Part shown: in pieces, positions 1 to 9,345 of the stretch
Numbering within the stretch: position 1 is the stretch's first letter
How the letters are laid out: every line of letters begins with the position of its first letter
Notes under the pieces: generated by a model
Database searches by the model: none
What the model was told of the DNA's origin: nothing
The model's input: only the letters and a program-made list of their open reading frames with translations
DNA from: Lachnospiraceae bacterium
GTDB taxonomy: Bacteria > Bacillota > Clostridia > Lachnospirales > Lachnospiraceae
Assembly (NCBI GenBank): GCA_017526745.1
Contig: JAFXQX010000029.1
Coordinates: 124,001-188,000, forward strand
DNA length: 64,000 bases
Direction of reading: 5' to 3'
Position numbers and translations under genes: made by a program

Positions 1-720
1 ACGAATCCGCTCGCATACTGTGAAGGAGGATTTTATCAGGGGCATTTAAAGCTTACCGACAAGATCAAACCGCTGCTCAAGTATGCGACTGCTTCATTCG
101 GCATAACGGCACTTAATGAGCTTCAGGAACTGTATAACGGAAAGTCGCTCGTTGAAGACGGACAGTTTGCACTCGAAGTTCTTGAATATATCAATTCCAA
201 GATCACCGAATTTAAGGAAGAAGACCATAACCTTTATGCGATATACGGCACACCGGCCGAGAATCTTTGCGGACTTCAGGTCAAGCAGTTCAGAAAGAAA
301 TACGGTATTGTCGAGAATGTTTCGGACAGGGAGTATGTTTCAAACAGCTTCCACTGCCATGTCTCGGAAGATATCACTCCTATAGAGAAGCAGGACCTTG
401 AGTACAGATTCTGGGAACTGTCAAACGGAGGAAAGATACAGTATGTGCGTTACCCGATCGATTATAATCTCGGTGCGATAAGAACTCTTATCAACCGTGC
501 GATGGACATGGGCCTGTATGAAGGCGTCAATATGTCACTGGCATATTGTGATGACTGCGGGCACCAGGAGCTTGAGATGGATGTTTGTCCCAAGTGCGGC
601 AGCCGTAATCTTACCAAGATAGACAGGATGAACGGTTATCTGTCATATTCAAGGGTTCACGGCGATACAAGGCTCAATGACGCCAAGATGGCCGAGATAG
701 CTGAAAGGAAAAGCATGTAA
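1..720 (+). CDS. nrdD: anaerobic ribonucleoside-triphosphate reductase, C-terminal part (5' end outside window)
   Basis: The open frame enters from the window edge and ends with TAA, giving the last 239 residues. NrdD is the class III (glycyl-radical, oxygen-sensitive) reductase that converts NTPs to dNTPs. Visible here are the four-cysteine zinc site (CDDC and CPKC, window codons 183-199) and the C-terminal glycyl-radical loop RMNGYL, whose Gly codon is at 634-636. The tail after the glycine has the length usual for the family. The stop codon overlaps the nrdG start (TAATG), so the two are translationally coupled. An anaerobic lifestyle is implied. Only the truncation by the window edge is unusual. 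Confidence 0.95.
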   Translation, partial: TNPLAYCEGGFYQGHLKLTDKIKPLLKYATASFGITALNELQELYNGKSLVEDGQFALEVLEYINSKITEFKEEDHNLYAIYGTPAENLCGLQVKQFRKKYGIVENVSDREYVSNSFHCHVSEDITPIEKQDLEYRFWELSNGGKIQYVRYPIDYNLGAIRTLINRAMDMGLYEGVNMSLAYCDDCGHQELEMDVCPKCGSRNLTKIDRMNGYLSYSRVHGDTRLNDAKMAEIAERKSM

Positions 721-1229
721 TGAGATACCATAACATTACGAAGGACGACATGTTGAACGGTGACGGTCTTCGTGTGGTTCTGTGGGTAGCCGGTTGTTCT
801 CATTGCTGCGAGGGCTGTCAGAATCCGTCAACATGGGATCCCAACGGAGGCCTTACTTTTGATGAGGATGCAAAGGAAGAAGTGTTTGCGGAACTTCGCA
901 AGCCCTATGTTTCCGGTGTGACGTTTACGGGCGGAGACCCGATGTACGGCGGTAATTATCCCGAGATCAGAAGCCTTGCGGAGGAAATAAAGGACAAGTT
1001 TCCGAACCGCACGATCTGGATGTATACGGGGGACCTGTGGGAGAACCTGTATGAAGATCCGATTATGAAGAATATTGACGTTCTGGTAGACGGGGAATTT
1101 CATATAGAGGAGCGGGATGTCAAGCTGCTTTGGAAGGGAAGCGCGAACCAGCGCGTGATTGATGTGGCAGCAACTCTCGCTTCCGAAACCCCCGAAGTTC
1201 CCGTGATCTACTGTGACGATTACTATTAG
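720..1229 (+). CDS. nrdG: anaerobic ribonucleotide reductase activating protein (radical SAM)
   Basis: NrdG is the small radical-SAM enzyme that uses S-adenosylmethionine and a 4Fe-4S cluster to install the glycyl radical on NrdD. The 169-residue product has the CX3CX2C cluster motif at Cys26, Cys30 and Cys33 and a TGGDP motif at about residue 76, as expected for the SAM-binding fold. The length is typical. Its ATG shares one base with the nrdD stop codon, the usual nrdD-nrdG coupling, so stoichiometric co-expression is likely. Identification rests on motif, size and neighbour and is secure. Confidence 0.95.
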   Translation: MRYHNITKDDMLNGDGLRVVLWVAGCSHCCEGCQNPSTWDPNGGLTFDEDAKEEVFAELRKPYVSGVTFTGGDPMYGGNYPEIRSLAEEIKDKFPNRTIWMYTGDLWENLYEDPIMKNIDVLVDGEFHIEERDVKLLWKGSANQRVIDVAATLASETPEVPVIYCDDYY

Positions 1230-1267
1230 ATCCATGGCTATATCTGCCATAATGAAAAGGATGCTAT

Positions 1268-1774
1268 ATGAAAAGAATTGCCAGATTCAGTAAAGTGAGC
1301 TTTGAACAGTTCCTTGGAGCTTATAAGGATGATTTCGGCGGAACGGATGAAGAGATCAGAACGGTATATGACTCCATCAGGCTCCCCAAAAGGGCTACGG
1401 CAGGTTCTGCGGGGTATGATTTTTATACACCGGTATCCATACATTTGGAGCCCGGACAGACTGTAAAGATCCCGACAGGGATACGCGCGAAGATGGAAAG
1501 CGACTGGGTGCTCATGATCTTTCCCAGGAGCGGACTGGGTTTCAAGTTCAGGCTTCAGCTAAACAACACTGTCGGTGTCATTGACAGTGATTATTATGAT
1601 TCCGACAACGAAGGCCATATTTTCATCAAGATCACGAATGATTCCAATGAAGGAAAAGTAGTTGATGTGGCAAAAGGCGGTGGTTTTGCGCAGGGTGTAT
1701 TTCTGCCTTACGGCATAACCGAAGATGATGATACGACAGATGAACGTAACGGAGGCTTCGGAAGTACCGGCTGA
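1268..1774 (+). CDS. dut: dUTP diphosphatase (trimeric dUTPase family)
   Basis: Hydrolyses dUTP to dUMP and pyrophosphate, keeping uracil out of DNA and supplying dTMP synthesis. All five dUTPase motifs are present in order: AGSAGYD (45-51), RSGLG (87-91), the GVID segment with the probable catalytic Asp106, GGGFAQ (138-142) and the C-terminal P-loop-like RNGGFGSTG (160-168). At 168 residues it is longer than the usual 145-150, with about 40 residues before motif I and an insertion after Asp106. It follows nrdDG by 38 bp and fits a deoxynucleotide-supply group. The assignment is firm; the meaning of the extension is unknown. Confidence 0.93.
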   Translation: MKRIARFSKVSFEQFLGAYKDDFGGTDEEIRTVYDSIRLPKRATAGSAGYDFYTPVSIHLEPGQTVKIPTGIRAKMESDWVLMIFPRSGLGFKFRLQLNNTVGVIDSDYYDSDNEGHIFIKITNDSNEGKVVDVAKGGGFAQGVFLPYGITEDDDTTDERNGGFGSTG

Positions 1775-1775
1775 C

Positions 1776-1812
1776 GGAACAGTGGAACAGTGGGGACCGT
1801 CCCCACTGTTCC
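1776..1812. repeat. REP-like 29-nt perfect palindrome preceded by a partial direct repeat
   Basis: Between dut and the next gene, GGAACAGTGGGGAC (1784-1797) is followed by one C and then its exact reverse complement (1799-1812). The octamer GGAACAGT also occurs immediately before (1776-1783). No T-tract follows on the + strand, so it is not a standard intrinsic terminator. From memory, similar GTGGGGAC/GTCCCCAC palindromes recur in other clostridial and actinobacterial genomes as dispersed repeats. That comparison was not tested here. Confidence 0.8.
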
Positions 1813-1830
1813 GACCCCGCTGTTTCATGG

Positions 1831-1836
1831 TATAAT
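1831..1836 (+). promoter_or_regulatory. consensus -10 hexamer directly upstream of a start codon
   Basis: A perfect TATAAT lies 7 nt before the ATG at 1844. The segment one 17-nt spacer upstream (GTTCCG, 1808-1813) is a poor -35 and falls inside the palindrome arm. If the hexamer is used, transcription would begin at or next to the ATG. No Shine-Dalgarno sequence is visible between them. Confidence 0.45.
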
Positions 1837-1843
1837 AGTTGCC

Positions 1844-3196
1844 ATGAAGGCACATGAACATATAATAAAAAGCGTTGAAGAAGGAAGCATTGCCGACGAA
1901 ATGGGTGTTGAGGTCGGCGATGCTCTTCTTTGTATTGACGATAATGAGATCGAAGACGTCTTCGACTACAGGTTCCTCATACAAAGCGAAGAGCTGACCG
2001 TTACGATACGTAAAAGTGACGGTGAAGTGTGGGAACTTGATATAGAGAAGGATGAGGATGAGGATCTCGGCATTGATTTCGGCGAAGGGATAATGGATGA
2101 GTACAGAAGCTGCAGGAACAAGTGTATCTTCTGCTTTATTGACCAGATGCCGAAAGGAATGAGACCGACTCTTTATTTTAAGGATGATGATTCGAGATTG
2201 TCATTTCTGCAGGGCAATTACGTGACACTTACCAATATGGATGATCATGATATCGACAGGATCATCCGTTACAGGCTAAGCCCTATCAATATCTCAGTTC
2301 AGACGACCAATCCCAAACTTCGCTGTATGATGCTGAACAACCGTTTTGCGGGCCGTTCCCTTGATAAGATCAGGACGCTTTATGATGCCGGCATCACGAT
2401 GAATGCACAGATAGTGCTTTGTAAGAATGTCAATGACAGGGAAGAACTGAGGCGCACGCTTACCGATCTTCTTGAATATGCCCCTGTTCTCCAAAGCGTT
2501 TCCGTAGTCCCGGTAGGTCTTACAAAATACCGTGACGGCCTGTATCCGCTTGAGAGGATCGAAAAAGAGGATGCGCTCATAACGCTTGATATCATTGAAG
2601 AAGTGGCCGCTCAGGCCATGAGTCTGCATGGTATCCATTTTGCGCATGCTTCCGACGAAATCTATATCCTTGCCGAACGTGCGATCCCGTCTGCCGAAGA
2701 GTATGATGACTATCCCCAGCTTGAAAACGGAGTGGGGATGTTAAGACTGATGCATGATGAATATGAGACCGCATACGAGAAGACGGTAAATGATATAGAA
2801 AAAGGACTGATCATCCCCGAGGAGCATTACTGCAGGTTCTCGGTGGTGACAGGGATCCTGGCCGAAGGTTATGTAAGAAGATGCACCGAAAGGATATGCA
2901 GCCTGTTTCCGAACGTATCATTTAACATATATGCCGTCAGGAATGATTTTTTTGGGGAATATATCACTGTTGCGGGGCTTATCACCGGGCAGGATATCAT
3001 CGCACAGCTGATGGGAAAAGATCTCGGCGGCCACCTCCTTATCCCGGACTGTATGATGAAGGCCGATGAGGAGATTTTCCTTGATAATGTAGCACTTTCC
3101 GAGCTTGAGGGGGCTTTACAAGTCAGGTGTCATATTGTAAAATCAAACGGATCAGATCTTGTTGATTTCATACTGAAAGAGAAGACTTATGAGTAA
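1844..3196 (+). CDS. DUF512 family protein (PDZ-like + radical-SAM-like Fe-S domain)
   Basis: The 451-residue product belongs to the widespread DUF512/TIGR03279-type family found in Firmicutes and cyanobacteria, whose function is not established. An N-terminal PDZ-like region (about 5-60) is followed by a CX3CX2C cysteine cluster (Cys90, Cys94, Cys97) typical of radical-SAM proteins, a barrel-like middle and the DUF512 C-terminal region. An in-frame ATG at 1790 lies inside the palindrome and would add a Pro/Thr-rich tail. I chose 1844 because family members start just before the SVEEGSIA segment. The 3' end overlaps der by 8 nt, a common DUF512-der arrangement in Lachnospiraceae. No ribosome-binding site precedes the start. 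Confidence 0.85.
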   Translation: MKAHEHIIKSVEEGSIADEMGVEVGDALLCIDDNEIEDVFDYRFLIQSEELTVTIRKSDGEVWELDIEKDEDEDLGIDFGEGIMDEYRSCRNKCIFCFIDQMPKGMRPTLYFKDDDSRLSFLQGNYVTLTNMDDHDIDRIIRYRLSPINISVQTTNPKLRCMMLNNRFAGRSLDKIRTLYDAGITMNAQIVLCKNVNDREELRRTLTDLLEYAPVLQSVSVVPVGLTKYRDGLYPLERIEKEDALITLDIIEEVAAQAMSLHGIHFAHASDEIYILAERAIPSAEEYDDYPQLENGVGMLRLMHDEYETAYEKTVNDIEKGLIIPEEHYCRFSVVTGILAEGYVRRCTERICSLFPNVSFNIYAVRNDFFGEYITVAGLITGQDIIAQLMGKDLGGHLLIPDCMMKADEEIFLDNVALSELEGALQVRCHIVKSNGSDLVDFILKEKTYE

Positions 3197-4511
3197 GCCG
3201 ATAGTGGCCATCGTAGGACGTCCCAATGTCGGTAAATCATCCTTATTTAACATCCTTGCCGGATCTAGGATCTCCATCGTAAAAGATACCCCCGGAATCA
3301 CAAGGGACAGGATATATGCCGAAGGGTCCTGGCTGGACCGCAATTTTACAATTATAGATACCGGCGGTATAGAGCCGGAAAGCAAAGACATAATACTGTC
3401 ACAGATGAGGGAGCAGGCTCAGATCGCGATCGATACTGCGGACGTCATCATTTTTATGGTTGATGTAAAACAGGGACTCGTTGATTCTGACGCAAAGGTC
3501 GCCGATATGTTAAGGCGGTCTAAAAAGCCCGTGATACTGTGCGTCAACAAAGTCGATGATTTCAAAAAATACGGTAACGATGTTTTTGAGTTTTATAATC
3601 TCGGTATCGGTGAGCCGATCAGTGTTTCTGCTGCGAACAGACTCGGTATCGGTGAACTCCTGGACAGTGTTATCGAGTATTTTCCCGCAAATGAGTCTGA
3701 TGATGAGGACGATGACAGGATCAAGGTTTCTATCGCGGGAAAACCCAACGTAGGCAAGTCTTCGATCATCAACCGTCTCATCGGAAAGGAAAGAGTGATC
3801 GTCTCCGAGATCGCCGGTACGACAAGGGATGCGGTCGATACCGTCATACGTCATGACGGGAAAGAGTATATATTTATAGATACGGCAGGTCTTCGAAGAA
3901 AGAAAAAGGTCAGGGAAGACCTCGAACATTATATGGTAGTTCGGACCGTGGCGGCGATCGAGAGGAGCGATGTGTGCATCCTTGTGATCGATGCCGCAGA
4001 GGGTGTCACGGAGCAGGATGCCAAGATCGCCGGTATTGCACATGAAGCCGGCAAGGCTATCGTGATCGCGGTCAATAAATGGGACATGATCGAAAAGGAT
4101 AATAAAACGACCGTAAAGTTCGAAAAGGATATCCGCAGTGTTCTTTCATTCATCCCTTATGCCAACATCATATTTATTTCCGCCCAAACGGGTCAGAGAC
4201 TTACCAAACTGTTCGATATCACTGACAAGGTTTATGAGAGCGCATCACGAAGGATCGCAACAGGCGTTCTTAATGAGATAATGACAGAGGCGGTGGCGCT
4301 TCAGCAGCCTCCCATGGATAAGGGAAAACGCCTGAAACTGTTCTATATGACTCAGGTAGGCATAAAACCTCCTACATTTGTCATCTTCGTGAACGATAAG
4401 GAACTCATGCATTTTTCATACCAAAGATATATAGAGAACAGGATACGGGAGGCTTTCGGCTTTGACGGAACGCCGCTTCGTTTTATCATAAGGGAAAGAG
4501 GCGAAAAGTGA
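3189..4511 (+). CDS. der: ribosome biogenesis GTPase Der (EngA)
   Basis: Der is an essential GTPase for 50S subunit maturation. The 440-residue product has the diagnostic tandem G domains. The first has GRPNVGKS (10-17), DTGG (57-60) and NKVD (120-123); the second has GKPNVGKS (184-191), DTAG (231-234) and NKWD (296-299). An acidic linker (about 169-177) separates them, and a KH-like C-terminal domain covers about 355-440. Length and motif spacing are normal. The start overlaps the end of the DUF512 gene and the stop overlaps the GTG of plsY, so the three are coupled. Confidence 0.98.
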   Translation: MSKPIVAIVGRPNVGKSSLFNILAGSRISIVKDTPGITRDRIYAEGSWLDRNFTIIDTGGIEPESKDIILSQMREQAQIAIDTADVIIFMVDVKQGLVDSDAKVADMLRRSKKPVILCVNKVDDFKKYGNDVFEFYNLGIGEPISVSAANRLGIGELLDSVIEYFPANESDDEDDDRIKVSIAGKPNVGKSSIINRLIGKERVIVSEIAGTTRDAVDTVIRHDGKEYIFIDTAGLRRKKKVREDLEHYMVVRTVAAIERSDVCILVIDAAEGVTEQDAKIAGIAHEAGKAIVIAVNKWDMIEKDNKTTVKFEKDIRSVLSFIPYANIIFISAQTGQRLTKLFDITDKVYESASRRIATGVLNEIMTEAVALQQPPMDKGKRLKLFYMTQVGIKPPTFVIFVNDKELMHFSYQRYIENRIREAFGFDGTPLRFIIRERGEK

Positions 4512-5185
4512 CGGCACGGTTGATCTGCGTGTGCATTGGTTATGTATGCGGACTGTTTCAGACAGGTTATATCGTTGGAAAGTATAAAGGCATAGATATC
4601 AGGGAACACGGCAGCGGTAACGCCGGTACCACTAATATACTCAGAACGATGGGGGCCAAGTATGCCGGTATCGTTCTTTTGGGAGATGCGCTGAAATGCG
4701 GTCTTGCGATCCTGATCGCCTCGCTTTTGTTTTCGAAGACGATGGGTGATATAAAGCCTCTCCTTTCGCTGTATGCGTCATTCGGAGTCATTCTCGGTCA
4801 TAATTTTCCCTTCTATATGGGCTTTAAAGGAGGAAAAGGGATCGCGGCGACTGCCGGATTTATTATTTTCGGCCTTTCTCCCGTTATGACCCTTGTGGGG
4901 ATCATCGTATTTTTTTCCATATTCTTTATCACTCACTATGTATCACTCGGATCCATCCTGCTTTATGTGGCTCTGGTGATCTGTTCGTTCGTGTTTGCCA
5001 AGACTGATTATTACGGCTGGAGCTATCTTGGCGAGCCGGATCTTTATGCGGAATATATTGCAGTCATCATAATAATGATGATCCTGATGCTTATAAGACA
5101 TAAGGACAATATCAAAAGACTCATTGACGGAAGCGAGAGGAAGACTTACCTTCGCTCACGTCCCGAGATAGATGTAAATAAATGA
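4508..5185 (+). CDS. plsY: glycerol-3-phosphate acyltransferase PlsY
   Basis: Integral membrane enzyme transferring an acyl group from acyl-phosphate to glycerol-3-phosphate, the first step of phospholipid synthesis in most Firmicutes. The 225-residue product is strongly hydrophobic with about five membrane spans. It carries the PlsY motifs GSGNAGTTN (35-43) and [15 protein letters not shown] (98-113). A GTG start overlaps the der stop codon (GTGA). gpsA, which makes its glycerol-3-phosphate substrate, follows after 18 bp, so the two form a pathway pair. Confidence 0.96.
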   Translation: MTARLICVCIGYVCGLFQTGYIVGKYKGIDIREHGSGNAGTTNILRTMGAKYAGIVLLGDALKCGLAILIASLLFSKTMGDIKPLLSLYASFGVILGHNFPFYMGFKGGKGIAATAGFIIFGLSPVMTLVGIIVFFSIFFITHYVSLGSILLYVALVICSFVFAKTDYYGWSYLGEPDLYAEYIAVIIIMMILMLIRHKDNIKRLIDGSERKTYLRSRPEIDVNK

Positions 5186-5203
5186 TCAGGAGGGTTCAAA
5201 GAC

Positions 5204-6220
5204 ATGGCAGATGTCAGCATTATCGGAGCGGGAAGCTGGGGAACCGCATTATCCCTTGTCCTGGCCGATAACGGCCATAATGTCACAATATGGTCGATCG
5301 CAAAAAGCGAGATCGACATGCTGAACGAGTATCATGAGAACAAAGACAAGCTTCCGGGTGTGATTCTTCCCGAAAACGTTGACTTTACTACGGATCTTAA
5401 AGCAGCATGCCATAACAGGGAACTCATCGTAATGGCTGTACCGTCGGTTTATACGAGAAGTACTGCGGCACTGATGAGTTCACACGTTGAAAAGGATCAG
5501 GTTATCGTGAACGTGGCAAAAGGGATCGAAGAGAATTCCCTTATGACACTCACCGATATCATCGAAGAAGAGATACCTCAGGCCAAAGTCGCAGTGATGT
5601 CCGGTCCCTCACATGCGGAAGAAGTCGGAGAGAGGATTCCCACAACATGTGTTGTTGTGGCAAAAAAGAAAGAAACAGCCGAGTTTGTTCAGAATATGTT
5701 CATGAACAAAGTGTTCAGGGTCTATATCAGCCCTGACGTGCTGGGGATCGAACTCGGGGGTGCCCTAAAAAACGTGGTGGCTCTTGCAGCGGGGATGGCA
5801 GACGGACTGGGGTATGGTGACAATACCAAAGCTGCCCTGATTACAAGAGGTATTTCGGAGATATCAAGACTGGGCGTAAAAATGGGTTGTAATTCCGAGA
5901 CATTTGCAGGACTTACCGGAATCGGGGATCTTGTTGTCACATGTGCGAGCAAGCATTCAAGAAACCGTAAGGCAGGTATGCTTATGGGTCAGGGGATGGA
6001 TCCCGATTCGGCCATGAAGGAAGTACACATGGTCGTTGAAGGTGTGTATTCCGCAAAAGCAGCTCTGGCACTGGCTAAAAAGTATGACATTGAGATGCCG
6101 ATCATTGAATATGTCAACCAGATACTGTTTGAGGGCGCAAAGGTCAAGGATGCGGTCGGAGCGCTTATGAACAGGGAAAAGAAGGAAGAGTATTACGGAC
6201 TTACCTGGCAGGAAGACTGA
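5204..6220 (+). CDS. gpsA: glycerol-3-phosphate dehydrogenase [NAD(P)+]
   Basis: Reduces dihydroxyacetone phosphate to glycerol-3-phosphate for phospholipid synthesis in the cytosol. The 338-residue product has the Rossmann motif GAGSWG (8-13), the VAKGIE segment, SGPSHAEEV and the catalytic-lysine region GGALKNVVALAAG, all in family order. A ribosome-binding site (AGGAGG) precedes the ATG. It follows plsY in the classical der-plsY-gpsA order and is followed 19 bp later by the MoxR ATPase gene, with no terminator between. Confidence 0.97.
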   Translation: MADVSIIGAGSWGTALSLVLADNGHNVTIWSIAKSEIDMLNEYHENKDKLPGVILPENVDFTTDLKAACHNRELIVMAVPSVYTRSTAALMSSHVEKDQVIVNVAKGIEENSLMTLTDIIEEEIPQAKVAVMSGPSHAEEVGERIPTTCVVVAKKKETAEFVQNMFMNKVFRVYISPDVLGIELGGALKNVVALAAGMADGLGYGDNTKAALITRGISEISRLGVKMGCNSETFAGLTGIGDLVVTCASKHSRNRKAGMLMGQGMDPDSAMKEVHMVVEGVYSAKAALALAKKYDIEMPIIEYVNQILFEGAKVKDAVGALMNREKKEEYYGLTWQED

Positions 6221-6239
6221 AAGACAGAGAGGATAACAC

Positions 6240-7064
6240 ATGGACATAAATACCGGAGGATTTAAAAGTACCGGAACATATATCGCATCACATGAACTTA
6301 TGAGTGCCGTCAATGTCGCCCGGGCACTTTCAAAACCATTATTGATAAAAGGCGAGCCGGGAACCGGAAAAACAATGCTGGCAAAAGCCATTGCCGAATC
6401 CCTGGATATGCCCCTTATCTCATGGAACATCAAGTCGACCACTAAAGCCCAGGACGGCCTGTATATGTATGATACGATACAGCGGCTCTACGACGGACAG
6501 TTCGGGGAAGAAGGTGTCGACGATATATCAAGGTATATCAAGCTCGGAAAACTGGGCGAGGCTTTTGTTTCCGAAAAGCAGACAGTCCTTCTTATAGACG
6601 AGATCGATAAGGCCGATCTGGAATTCCCCAACGATCTTTTGTGGGAACTTGACCAGATGGAGTTTTTTATCTATGAGACCAAAGAGACGATCAGGGCAAA
6701 ACACCGTCCTATAGTCATAATCACATCAAATGCCGAAAAAGAGCTTCCGGATGCCTTCCTCAGAAGGTGTGTTTTTCACTATATCGCTTTCCCGGACAGG
6801 GAACTTATGGATGAGATAGTAAGGACCCATTTTGACAGGGTTGACGAGAAGATCCTTTCCGAGGCGATGGATGTTTTCTACCAGATAAGAGATGAGAAAT
6901 CAGTCAAGAAAAAGCCAAGCACTTCTGAACTTATCGACTGGATCAATGCACTGCAGCTGGGCGGCATAAGTGCCGACACAATAAAACAGGCACTTCCTTT
7001 TATCGGAACCGTTATAAAAAAAGACGAAGATCTTGAAACAGTCTCACATATGACAATGGAGTGA
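6240..7064 (+). CDS. MoxR-type AAA+ ATPase
   Basis: MoxR ATPases act as chaperones, usually with an adjacent von Willebrand factor A (VWA) protein, to mature or remodel a client complex. The 274-residue product has Walker A GEPGTGKT (38-45), Walker B LLIDEID (117-123), a sensor-1 segment ITSNAEKELPD and an RRC arginine-finger-like region. The next gene, 1 bp away, is the expected VWA partner. The client cannot be read from sequence. The only downstream co-oriented candidates are the c-di-GMP regulator and two kinases of the same run, which is an unusual neighbourhood. Confidence 0.88.
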   Translation: MDINTGGFKSTGTYIASHELMSAVNVARALSKPLLIKGEPGTGKTMLAKAIAESLDMPLISWNIKSTTKAQDGLYMYDTIQRLYDGQFGEEGVDDISRYIKLGKLGEAFVSEKQTVLLIDEIDKADLEFPNDLLWELDQMEFFIYETKETIRAKHRPIVIITSNAEKELPDAFLRRCVFHYIAFPDRELMDEIVRTHFDRVDEKILSEAMDVFYQIRDEKSVKKKPSTSELIDWINALQLGGISADTIKQALPFIGTVIKKDEDLETVSHMTME

Positions 7065-7065
7065 C

Positions 7066-8277
7066 ATGTTTACCGGGTTCTTTTACTTCTTAAGGGAAAA
7101 GGGAATGAAAGTCGGCCTGTCCGAATGGCTCGGCCTTATAGAGGCAATGGACAAAGGCCTGATACATGCCGATTTTACGGAGTTTTATCTTGTCTCAAGA
7201 ATGCTCCTTGTCAGGAACGAGTATGAGTTTGATAAGTATGACACAATATTTGAGGAGTACTTTAAAGGGATAAAAGACCAGTCGGATGATATATCCGAGC
7301 AGATGCGCAAATGGCTTGAAAAGCCGGAGTACCGCGCCTATATGGAAGATCTGGAGAAGAAGAAAGCCCTTATGGAAGAAGAGGGCATACCGATAGTCGA
7401 TAATGAGGATGTCCTTCGCAAGTTCAGGGAAAGACAGAAGGAACAGGATGCCGAGCATCAGGGCGGAAACCAGTGGATAGGTACCGCGGGCAACAGCTCA
7501 TACGGAAATCTCGGCGGACATCTCGGAGGCGTCAGGGTCGGGGGAACGACCGGTTATCAGTCTGCATTCCAGGTCATAGGAGAGAGAAAATTCCGCGATT
7601 TCAGAAATGACCGGGTGCTTGACAACAGGCAGTTTCAGATGGCCCTCCGCTCTTTGCGGCAGTTTTCGACACGGCTTGACATAGACAGGACCGAGCTTGA
7701 TATAGATGGGACAATTGACAGTACCTGCAATAACGGCGGACACTTGAAGATCGAGATGCAAAAGCCACGCAAAAACACTGTCAAGCTCCTTATGCTCATG
7801 GATTCGGGCGGTACGATGATCCCGTATACGAATCTTTTGACCGAGCTGTTCCAGTCTGTTAACAAGTCCAATCATTTTAAGGACATCAAGACTTATTTTT
7901 TCCACAACTGTATCTATTCGCATGTGTACAAGACACCCGAATGCGAGTACGGCGACTGGATCGACACAAACTGGATACTGAAGAACCTTAACAGCGAATA
8001 TAAGGTTATAATAGTAGGGGACGCCGCGATGGCCCCGGAAGAACTGTATTCCCCAACCGGGAATTACCGCGGACCCAATGACGGGTATTCGGGGATGGAA
8101 TGGCTTCAGATGCTCAAAAAGCATTTTAAGCGTATCATCTGGCTGAACCCCAAGATGGCACCCGGCAGCGCTCCATGGAGAGAAGCGGAGACAGCCGTCA
8201 AGAACACGTTCTCTATGTACAGGCTGACCGTAGAAGGCCTTAAAGAGGGAATGAAGTATTTAATGTTATCGAGGTAG
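7066..8277 (+). CDS. VWA-domain (CoxE-like) protein, partner of the MoxR ATPase
   Basis: The 403-residue product has a helical, charged N-terminal half (about 1-130), a Gly-rich linker (133-165) and a C-terminal VWA domain starting near residue 238. The metal-ion-dependent adhesion site is a variant: D246-S-G-G-T250 in place of the classical DxSxS. That could weaken or change metal binding, though CoxE-type proteins often deviate here. There is no signal peptide or membrane segment, so it is probably cytosolic. It sits 1 bp after the MoxR gene and 3 bp before the REC-HD-GYP gene, implying one transcript. The function is inferred only from MoxR-VWA pairs in general. Confidence 0.83.
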   Translation: MFTGFFYFLREKGMKVGLSEWLGLIEAMDKGLIHADFTEFYLVSRMLLVRNEYEFDKYDTIFEEYFKGIKDQSDDISEQMRKWLEKPEYRAYMEDLEKKKALMEEEGIPIVDNEDVLRKFRERQKEQDAEHQGGNQWIGTAGNSSYGNLGGHLGGVRVGGTTGYQSAFQVIGERKFRDFRNDRVLDNRQFQMALRSLRQFSTRLDIDRTELDIDGTIDSTCNNGGHLKIEMQKPRKNTVKLLMLMDSGGTMIPYTNLLTELFQSVNKSNHFKDIKTYFFHNCIYSHVYKTPECEYGDWIDTNWILKNLNSEYKVIIVGDAAMAPEELYSPTGNYRGPNDGYSGMEWLQMLKKHFKRIIWLNPKMAPGSAPWREAETAVKNTFSMYRLTVEGLKEGMKYLMLSR

Positions 8278-8280
8278 ACC

Positions 8281-9345
8281 ATGCATAAAGTAATGATCGT
8301 TGATGATAATATGACCAATCTGATCATGGCCAAAAAGGCCCTGGAGGATCTGTATGAGATAATCCCTGTTTCTTCCGGCAATATCGCATTGGAGTTTTTG
8401 CAGGAAATGCCCGAGCCTCCGGATGTTGTTCTGCTTGACATCGATATGCCGGATGTAAACGGATTCTTTGTCATCTCTCAAATGAAGAATGTTGAGAAAC
8501 TGGCCCGCATCCCTGTTGTATTCCTGACAGCCCAGGAGGATATCACAACGGAGATCGAGGGATATTCGCTCGGAGCGGTTGACTATATCAGGAAGCCTTT
8601 TACAGCAACTCTCCTGCGCAAGAGAGTAGACATTCATATCAAGTTTGTTGAGGCACAGAAGCATAATGAGAGGGTTAACGAGCAACTCCAGAAGGTCCTG
8701 TCCGAGAAGATCCACAACATTGTCGAACTGGAATATGCGATCGTTGAGATGTTCACTTCCCTGATGTCGAACAGGTCATACATAATCAGCGAACACAGCA
8801 GACGTGTCCAGACGTACATGTCCGTTTTCCTTGATGCACTTATCGAAACAAAACAGTTCAAGATCGAAGAGAAAGATGCGGAGATTTTAAAGTTTGCATC
8901 CAAGATGCATGATGTGGGAAAAATCTGCCTTTCCGACAGATGCCTGGCCGATATGGGAGATCTGTCGATACAGGAGAAAGAATTCAATCATGCCCACACT
9001 GTTCTCGGAGCCGAAGCCGTCAAGAAGGTCATGGATGTTATTTCCGATAACCGTTTTCTCAGATATGCTTACAACATGTGCCGCTTCCACCATGAAAGAT
9101 GGGACGGAAAAGGTTATCCCGACAGGCTGATGACGGACAATATACCCCTGGAAGCAAGGATACTTGCCATAGTCAACAGTTATGATATATTCCGCACAAC
9201 AAACGATGGTGCCGATCCGCTGACGCACAATGAGGCGATCAACAGGATCAGACTGTGGAGCGGCACGCACTTTGACCCGGAACTTGTCGAGGTATTTTTG
9301 AGCATACAGAGACAGATCGCCGACATACGTTTTGAATACACATGA
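8281..9345 (+). CDS. response regulator with HD-GYP output (cyclic-di-GMP phosphodiesterase)
   Basis: The 354-residue product has an N-terminal receiver domain with acidic pair Asp8/Asp9, phospho-acceptor Asp53, Thr84 and Lys105. An amphipathic helix (about 120-150) leads into a complete HD-GYP domain: His172, HD at 210-211, His239, HH at 270-271, GKGYP at 276-280 and Asp302. All metal ligands are present, so it should hydrolyse c-di-GMP, probably under control of phosphorylation. The start lies 3 bp after the VWA gene and the end overlaps the first kinase by 4 nt, so the cognate kinases are almost certainly the next two genes. Confidence 0.93.
   Translation: MHKVMIVDDNMTNLIMAKKALEDLYEIIPVSSGNIALEFLQEMPEPPDVVLLDIDMPDVNGFFVISQMKNVEKLARIPVVFLTAQEDITTEIEGYSLGAVDYIRKPFTATLLRKRVDIHIKFVEAQKHNERVNEQLQKVLSEKIHNIVELEYAIVEMFTSLMSNRSYIISEHSRRVQTYMSVFLDALIETKQFKIEEKDAEILKFASKMHDVGKICLSDRCLADMGDLSIQEKEFNHAHTVLGAEAVKKVMDVISDNRFLRYAYNMCRFHHERWDGKGYPDRLMTDNIPLEARILAIVNSYDIFRTTNDGADPLTHNEAINRIRLWSGTHFDPELVEVFLSIQRQIADIRFEYT

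Noticed and set aside
1790-1843. N-terminal extension of the DUF512 protein from ATG 1790
   Set aside because: The extra residues are encoded by the palindromic repeat and do not resemble family N-termini, which begin shortly before SVEEGSIA.
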